Source of the DNA: S015-6 sp964384945
Lineage (GTDB): Bacteria; Desulfobacterota; DSWW01
Direction: 5' to 3'
Length of the DNA stretch: 64,000 bases
Assembly (NCBI GenBank): GCA_964384945.1
Contig: CAYLMK010000002.1
Location: forward strand, 403,089-467,088
The notes under the pieces are model-generated. The model did no database searches, was not told where the DNA came from, and saw only the letters and a list, made by a program, of their open reading frames with translations. The translations under genes were made by a program, and so were the position numbers. Positions 58,418 to 64,000 of this stretch are shown here, piece by piece (the stretch's first letter is position 1; each line of letters opens with the position of its first letter).

Positions 58418-58691
58418 AAGCCTTTCTCCTTTCTCAGATTTTCGGCCGTTCTCCAATCGACAAGATCCCGGGGACGCATGCCCCGTCCTCCAAAGATGCA
58501 AATCAGAATAACGGCAATGTCCCGATCATCGGGTCTACCTTTCCATCTCAGGCACAAGCCACGCAGGCCCGGTTTGGAGAGTCCGGATCGGCACAGGTGA
58601 GAAGGTAGGCGAAGGCTTCCATGCTTCGTCCGCGAACCACTGCGAGACAAGTTCGGCCAAGCTGTTGCCGAGCGTTTTCTCAAGGCACGGG

Positions 58692-58720
58692 TTGATCTTT
58701 TCTTCATTTCTTCTTATCAT
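58692..58720 (+). promoter_or_regulatory. promoter of the ArsR-family gene
   Basis: TTGATC (58692-58697) and TATCAT (58715-58720), 17 bases apart, form a good sigma-70 promoter. Just downstream, near +1, the AT-rich sequence with TATGCATA (58723-58730) and GTGCATA (58743-58749) could be the ArsR operator. It lies in a 346-base divergent region before the porin gene; nothing else was recognised there. Confidence 0.5.
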
Positions 58721-58763
58721 CATATGCATAATATTGCAACTGTGCATACAAAGGAAGCAGACC

Positions 58764-59159
58764 ATGGACCGTGCTACTGAAATTTTTTCCGCCCTCGGCG
58801 ATAAAACGAGGCTGCGCATCCTTTATCTTCTCATCCTGAGCGAAGAGCCCGTTTGTGTCTGTGAATTGGTCGATTCGTTGGAAGAACCCCAATACAACAT
58901 CTCAAGGCAACTCAAATTGCTGAAAAACGCCGGACTTGTGGAGGAGAACAAGAAGGGGCGATGGAAGTACTATTCTTTGACGAAAGAAAGAGATTCCTTT
59001 GCAGCGCATCTCTTTCAGACCGTTTCTCAGATACCGAAGAAGACCATGTTGAAAGAATACGGTAGGCTGAAAAAGCGTTTAAGAATTAGAAAGAACGGCG
59101 AATGCACAGTGGGCGTGCAGAATTTACATTTATTATCCAGAAAGAAGGGAGGGGGTTGA
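58764..59159 (+). CDS. arsR: ArsR-family arsenite-responsive repressor
   Basis: Winged-helix metalloregulator (131 aa). EEPVCVCELVDSL carries the CxC As(III)/Sb(III) site in the alpha-3 helix, and YNISRQLKLLKNAGLV is the recognition helix region. KGRWKYYSL marks the wing. AAAGGAAG precedes the ATG at 58764. It is divergent from the porin gene and near an ACR3 exporter. It may control the ttr-like operon, the arsenic genes, or both; no operator match elsewhere was established. Confidence 0.9.
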   Translation: MDRATEIFSALGDKTRLRILYLLILSEEPVCVCELVDSLEEPQYNISRQLKLLKNAGLVEENKKGRWKYYSLTKERDSFAAHLFQTVSQIPKKTMLKEYGRLKKRLRIRKNGECTVGVQNLHLLSRKKGGG

Positions 59160-59205
59160 GGGAAGATCGCTCAGCAGATTGCCCACCGCCAGCCACGCCC
59201 CACCC

Positions 59206-59871
59206 TCATATCGAATACTCCGCTTGCAGAAACGCCCAATCGGCGCCGCCGGCCGGCCCGGTCCTCTCCATGAACCCAGCCGGGAAGAAGTGCGAATACC
59301 CGACGAGAAGTTCCAGATCGCTTCGCACCTTCCACCCTGCGATCAGGTCCACTTCCTGACCGAGATCCCTCCCGGAGCGACCCGTGGGGTCCTGTCTGGC
59401 GGGAAGCCCTTTGGACGAGTACCAGGCGTCCTTCTCCTGCGCCAGAAGGAAGTAATGATACTCGAGCGAGAATTCCACCTTCTTCCACGGACGGATCTCG
59501 ACACCCGCCTGGTAGTCTTCCAGGTTCATCCACGCGAACAGGTTCATGCGCCCGTAAAGCCTGTCAATCGAACCGAACAGGCCGTCGAAGGTTCCGTGCG
59601 TTCCGTCCTCCGGATCCCGGTCGCCGCTTCCGCAGGTGAATGCAAGCGCAAGTCTGGGGCTCCAGCCGATATCGAACCGGTAGCCGATCCGCGCGTGCGC
59701 CCCGAAGGCGCGGACGTCGTCCCTGCCGTAGTCGCCGAACTGGAAGGCAAGAAGCCCGCCCCAGTCGAGCCCCTCAGGGAGGGCTCCCTCGAAATAGAAC
59801 CCCAGGGCGTGGGTGAGAAGGTCCCCGGGACATGGATTCTTTCGATCCGGCAGGGGGGTCCCGCGGTTCAT
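59206..59871 (-). pseudogene. 5'-truncated alginate-export-type outer-membrane protein
   Basis: C-terminal part (about 210 residues) of an outer-membrane barrel resembling alginate-export-domain proteins: LAFQFGDYGRDDVRAFGAHARIGYRF, then LYGRMNLFAWMNLEDYQ and the terminal WAFLQAEYSI. Proteins of this type are usually 400-500 residues with a signal peptide; here the frame is closed by TAG just before the only ATG, and no ribosome site is present. Homology seems to begin near 59835, where a remnant of an unrelated plus-strand gene starts. It is read as the 3' portion of a gene cut by a rearrangement. Confidence 0.6.
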
Positions 59872-59992
59872 TACGAACGCGATCTACGTGGACGCCGACG
59901 GCAACGGAATCTACGACCCGCCGGGCGGCAAGGGCTGCACCAACGAACTGCCTCCGACGCCGTGGCGCCCGACACCACCCCCCATGAGATAG
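59834..59992 (+). pseudogene. 3' remnant resembling a PHP/CehA-type protein C-terminus
   Basis: A 52-codon tail ending at the TAG 59990-59992 reads FITNAIYVDADGNGIYDPPG and then GGKGC, closely resembling the C-terminal 'TNPIFVDVDGNG' signature of CehA/McbA-type metallohydrolases. No upstream domain exists: to the left the sequence switches to the minus-strand outer-membrane protein fragment. The YeeE-like gene reads through part of it on the other strand. The assignment is by remembered motif. Confidence 0.45.
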
Positions 59993-61182
59993 AAGTACGT
60001 CGCCGCCCAGTTCGCCAGCAACACCACGACGCCGAAAAGGATGTTCCCCACGCTCATCAGCGCGTAGCCGCTCATGATGTTTCCGATCACGCAGCCTCCG
60101 GCCGTGCCGGCGCCGACGCCCACCAGGATCCCGCCGAAGAAGGCGACGACCGTCTCGTCCGGCGGCTTGGGAAAGAACCTCACCCTGCCTGACAGGCGTG
60201 CGGATACGTTGGAGCCCAATACGAGGGCCGTTACCTCGAAGACGAGCCACCAGGAGACTTTCTTGTACGGGCTCTGAGGCCCCGGGTTCTGAGTCGCCCC
60301 GGGGTCTTTGCCCGGGGGCGGCGGGGGTGCATACGTATACGCGATAGGGTGGTCCGTCACCAGCAGTTGTGTCTGCATCACCCCGTGTGTGACCCCGAGC
60401 GGGTAGTTCCTTCCGCTCGCCGCAGAGGACAGGTACGCGAAGCAGCCGAGGATGCCGATCGCGATCCCGGCCTGCCAGGGCCTCCAGGGCCTGGTGAGGA
60501 TCCTGCGGACAACGGGCTCCCTGCGGTCCGTTCTCTTGCCGGTGACCGCCTTCTGCTTCCCTCGCTGCTCGACGAGGACAACGGCCAGGGTGAGCAGGCC
60601 GAACCCGACGGCCAGATACCCGTAGGGGAGGCCCGACATGCTGGACAGGGTGACGACCCCGCCTTCCGAGCCCTTGACGACATGCTGCAGGAGGGCCGTA
60701 TGAACGGGCTTGAGGGGACCGTACTCCACGGCACACACCCCCAGGGGAATCCCGACCAGGGCGGCCATGGAATTCAAGTTCCCCTGCCCCGTCTTGAAGA
60801 GACTCCCGCTCACGCACCCGCCGGCCAGGACCATTCCCACGCCGAATATGAGCCCGCCCAGGGCCATGTTGGCCCAGAGGAGCGGCTTGGGATTCAACTT
60901 GACCAGCCCCAGGCCGCTCAGCAGCGCAAAGCCCAGCATGCTCACCACGATCACGACCCAGATCCCCTTCAGCTTGGCCCAGTCCTTCATCAGCAGCACC
61001 TCACTGAAGGCCGATGCACCGCACAGGTCGGCCTTCTCGAGGAAGAAGCCGAAGAGAAAGCCGATCGGGATCGCCGTGAGCACCCAGAGCCCTGTGGCCG
61101 CGGAAACGGCCGTAACGGCAGCTGTGCCGAGAAGAATGGCAAGGCCGACCGCCTTCCAGGATGCGCTCTCTCCGTTTGTCAT
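59911..61182 (-). CDS. YeeE/YedE-family thiosulfate/sulfur transporter
   Basis: Inner-membrane transporter (423 aa) of the YeeE/YedE (TsuA) family, thought to import thiosulfate through conserved Cys. Two homologous halves show the signature FGVGMVLAGGCVSGSLFKTG in the first and GVGAGTAGGCVIGNIMSG in the second; EKADLCGASAF is a further conserved Cys. About ten helices are visible. GGGAGGG lies eight bases before the ATG at 61182. The last 15-20 residues after YFYLMGGG are probably not native: they run into the remnant on the other strand. Confidence 0.88.
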   Translation of the reverse strand: MTNGESASWKAVGLAILLGTAAVTAVSAATGLWVLTAIPIGFLFGFFLEKADLCGASAFSEVLLMKDWAKLKGIWVVIVVSMLGFALLSGLGLVKLNPKPLLWANMALGGLIFGVGMVLAGGCVSGSLFKTGQGNLNSMAALVGIPLGVCAVEYGPLKPVHTALLQHVVKGSEGGVVTLSSMSGLPYGYLAVGFGLLTLAVVLVEQRGKQKAVTGKRTDRREPVVRRILTRPWRPWQAGIAIGILGCFAYLSSAASGRNYPLGVTHGVMQTQLLVTDHPIAYTYAPPPPPGKDPGATQNPGPQSPYKKVSWWLVFEVTALVLGSNVSARLSGRVRFFPKPPDETVVAFFGGILVGVGAGTAGGCVIGNIMSGYALMSVGNILFGVVVLLANWAATYFYLMGGGVGRHGVGGSSLVQPLPPGGS

Positions 61183-61306
61183 GATGCACCCTCCCGCATC
61201 TCTCACCGGGCTCGAGGCGCAAGTCAGTCACGGCCTCAAGCACCCAAAGCCCTTGCCGACCCTGAAGGATTCAGGCAACAAACAATTATCCAAGTATGAC
61301 GAAGTC

Positions 61307-61723
61307 TCAGCGGCAACAGCTCCCCGTTCCGGCCGAGGGCGGAGTGCCCAGTCCGGCTGCCGGGCCGCGCAAGGCCTCCTTGACCCGGACAACGCATTCC
61401 GACGGCCACCGGGTTTCGTAATTCTTCGCAATACCGAGCTGGGTGACCACCACGTGCCGCGTCGGTTCGATTTCCATGTGTTCCAGCAGCTTCTTCGCGC
61501 AGCACACCTCGCAGCCGTCGACGGCCACGATGGCGTCGGCATCCCTGGCCGACTGCACCATGGGCTGGATGTGAGCCCCGATGCCGACGATGCAGTACAT
61601 CTTCCCGTATCCTTCCGCGCGCAACTCCAGTGCCGCCTGGTTGGCGATCTGGCCTACATTGGAGGCCCCGGAACACGGCAGGATCATGATGGCCTTCGCC
61701 TCACAACTGCAGGATTCTTGCAT
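61307..61723 (-). CDS. DGC-domain putative zinc-binding protein
   Basis: Small Cys-rich protein (138 aa) with the DGC-domain pattern: PCSGASNVGQIANQAAL at the start and AVDGCEVCCAKKLLE in the middle, after which the family is named. GGAGG before the ATG overlaps the stop of the SHOCT gene. DGC proteins often accompany thioredoxin-fold, sulfur or arsenic genes; their role is uncertain. Here it is between a SHOCT protein and the YeeE transporter in one transcription unit. Confidence 0.8.
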   Translation of the reverse strand: MQESCSCEAKAIMILPCSGASNVGQIANQAALELRAEGYGKMYCIVGIGAHIQPMVQSARDADAIVAVDGCEVCCAKKLLEHMEIEPTRHVVVTQLGIAKNYETRWPSECVVRVKEALRGPAAGLGTPPSAGTGSCCR

Positions 61724-61737
61724 TTCTCATTTCCTCC

Positions 61738-62016
61738 TTACGGCTCTTGAGCCAAATCCGCCTTCTTTTCCTCAAATTCCTCCCCACTGATCTCCCACGT
61801 TGCATAGCGCTTGCCCAGGATGTCCCTGGCCGAATCCGTGGGCCCGATGAAAGGGGTGTCGGACTTGGCCTCCAGGGAGGGCGGTCTCATCATGCCGCCC
61901 AACATCCCGGGCAATCGCGTCCGCATGACAAACATCATAAAGATACAGAAGACGATCATGATGACAGGGATGATACACCACCCGAACAAGAAGCACGGAC
62001 CCTGGTAAGCGTTCAC
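61738..62016 (-). CDS. small SHOCT-domain membrane protein
   Basis: 92-residue protein with one hydrophobic helix (FGWCIIPVIMIVFCIFMMFV) and a C-terminal SHOCT motif (DILGKRYATWEISGEEFEEK). The start is GTG at 62016, supported by AGGAAGG seven bases upstream. It is the first gene of the SHOCT-DGC-YeeE unit. SHOCT domains mediate oligomerisation or protein contacts; the specific role is unknown. Confidence 0.78.
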   Translation of the reverse strand: MNAYQGPCFLFGWCIIPVIMIVFCIFMMFVMRTRLPGMLGGMMRPPSLEAKSDTPFIGPTDSARDILGKRYATWEISGEEFEEKKADLAQEP

Positions 62017-62343
62017 GATTCGACCTTCCTGTCTCGTGGAACGATGGGTCAGACAAGCAAACCTTTACGGGCACAGAACCACGCCCCTTGCCCAGAGGCA
62101 GTCGCCGCAGGTCGGGAACGGGGAGCCGAAGCGATCCGTCCTTTCCTACCTTCATTTCCTCGTCCACAATCGACCCTCTTCACGCCGACAGGCCGCTTCG
62201 GCCCCGGCCGAAGCCTCTCGACGAGTATCGACCCTTCACACTGCTATTCGCGAGACCGCCTTTGCCCTTTCCCAATTGGGTGCGTAAAATGGCAGGAGAA
62301 AGGTGGACAGACACCGCCTCGAAATGTTGTACGGAGCCCCCGC
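62017..62343. other. divergent intergenic region, no gene seen
   Basis: The region separates the minus-strand SHOCT unit from the plus-strand J-domain gene and should contain both promoters. No convincing promoter pair, repeat or small gene was recognised by eye. Confidence 0.4.
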
Positions 62344-62682
62344 ATGCCAGACTATTACGGAATCCTCGGCGTCCGGAGAAACGCCACACCGGAAGAGATC
62401 AAGAAGGCCTATCGGCAGCTTGCGTTCGAACATCATCCGGACCGCAACCCGGGAGAACCGTCCGCTGAAGATAAGCTCAAAGAGATCAACGAGGCATACG
62501 CCGTCCTGGGCAATCCCGAAATGAGGGCGCAATACGACCGGCTTGGCGCGAGAGACTTCCGCCGCCGGTACACGACGGAAGACATCTTCGAGAGGTATAG
62601 GCGCTCCCCTGCCGTGCAAACAGAGGCCATGGAGGATCCTTTCCTTCGGTTCTGGACAGCGCTTCGAAACAGGCGGCCCTGA
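62344..62682 (+). CDS. short J-domain protein
   Basis: DnaJ-like co-chaperone (112 aa) consisting of a J-domain (residues 2-70, HPD at 31-33, DYYGILGVRRNATPEEIKK at the start) and a short charged tail. It lacks the Gly/Phe, zinc-finger and C-terminal peptide-binding domains of full DnaJ, so it would stimulate Hsp70 on a specific client. CGGAG precedes the ATG. It converges with the thioredoxin-fold gene. The partner is unknown. Confidence 0.9.
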   Translation: MPDYYGILGVRRNATPEEIKKAYRQLAFEHHPDRNPGEPSAEDKLKEINEAYAVLGNPEMRAQYDRLGARDFRRRYTTEDIFERYRRSPAVQTEAMEDPFLRFWTALRNRRP

Positions 62683-62712
62683 GAACCCATTCCTACGAAC
62701 CCCTCGCGGACA

Positions 62713-62946
62713 TCAGACGCCAAGCAATTCGGCGACCCGCTCCTTCGTGGGCAGCCGTTTCCCCCGGTGCACGATGCGACCGTCCACGAGCAGAACCGGC
62801 GTCCTGGGAAAATACTTGAACGCCGTGCGAAGATCCGTAACGTGCTCGACCTGGGCCTCGGCCCCCTTTTCCTCGACGACCTCCTTCACCCTCTTGTAGA
62901 GCCTCCGGCAAAACGGGCAACCGGGCCCGATCACATCGATCTTCAT
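62713..62946 (-). CDS. small CPFC thioredoxin-fold redox protein
   Basis: 77-residue thioredoxin/glutaredoxin-like protein with the active site C10-PF-C13 and the cis-Pro loop FPRTPVLLVDG. It resembles the short archaeal-type (MTH895-like) redoxins. GGAGGG precedes the ATG at 62946. It starts 38 bases after the ACR3 gene on the same strand, so it may supply reducing power to arsenate reductases or related thiols. Confidence 0.85.
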   Translation of the reverse strand: MKIDVIGPGCPFCRRLYKRVKEVVEEKGAEAQVEHVTDLRTAFKYFPRTPVLLVDGRIVHRGKRLPTKERVAELLGV

Positions 62947-62984
62947 TGCGTTTCCCTCCGGAAGGTCCGTTTTCGCCAAACCGT

Positions 62985-64000
<1,016 letters not shown>

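Overview
The window looks like a piece of a high-GC, Gram-negative, anaerobic or facultatively respiring bacterium. It encodes outer-membrane porins, lipoproteins, Tat-exported molybdoenzymes, multiheme cytochrome c, acyl-CoA dehydrogenase/ligase genes and several delta-proteobacterial-style Fe-S proteins. A Desulfobacterota (deltaproteobacterial) lineage is the most likely host, but this is inferred from gene content and not from a marker gene. No rRNA, tRNA, CRISPR array or intact insertion sequence was seen.

Layout. 1-2.6 kb: divergent acyl-CoA dehydrogenase (runs off the left edge) and AMP-forming acyl-CoA ligase. 2.7-6.6 kb: peroxide-defence block (PerR-like regulator, katG, a Prx6-type peroxiredoxin, and the 3' remnant of a second AhpC). 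A small palindrome recurs in front of the regulator and in front of katG. 6.7-8.1 kb: transposase-like remnant and a MntA/HepT type VII toxin-antitoxin pair. 8.4-15.2 kb: a large lipoprotein, a GNAT-like/PlsC-like acyltransferase pair and an NDP-forming CoA ligase, with gene-poor stretches between them. 15.4-27.7 kb: a DUF4143 remnant, then a compact eight-gene operon on the minus strand. The operon encodes a GltD-like NAD(P)H oxidoreductase with ferredoxin domain, a Rieske protein, a cytochrome b, a heptaheme cytochrome c and a periplasmic type II DMSO-reductase-family enzyme (alpha, beta, gamma) with its TorD chaperone. It reads as a complete electron chain from NAD(P)H or quinol to a periplasmic Mo enzyme of unknown substrate.

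28.1-37.3 kb: an arsenate/phosphate locus. A stand-alone ArsC is divergent from an ArsR-ArsC fusion, followed by pstS, pstC, pstA, pstB and a PhoU-ArsC fusion. Three thioredoxin-type ArsC domains therefore surround one high-affinity phosphate importer. 37.4-47.2 kb: two gene groups that share an identical 16-bp operator-like palindrome (TTTTACG-N2-CGTAAAA). One is DUF4345, metallo-beta-lactamase (MBL), HCCA-isomerase-like, QueG-like and Fe-S protein. The other is DUF169 and a paralogous MBL, divergent from a broken sulfatase. An intact sulfatase lies between the groups.

47.1-51.3 kb: HEAT-repeat membrane protein, Tat-exported superoxide dismutase and a metallophosphatase lipoprotein. 51.5-58.4 kb: a Ttr/Psr-type respiratory operon with a Tat-exported TtrB-like protein, a 1481-residue protein in which the NrfD/TtrC-type membrane subunit is fused to the TtrA-type molybdenum subunit, and a porin. 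58.7-64 kb: ArsR regulator, a rearrangement junction with two truncated genes, a YeeE/YedE thiosulfate-type transporter, a DGC-domain protein, a SHOCT protein, a small J-domain protein, a CPFC thioredoxin-fold protein and an ACR3 arsenite exporter (runs off the right edge).

The strongest candidates for new biology are the PhoU-ArsC fusion inside the pst operon, the TtrC-TtrA fusion, and the bc1-like/NAD(P)H/type II molybdoenzyme operon.
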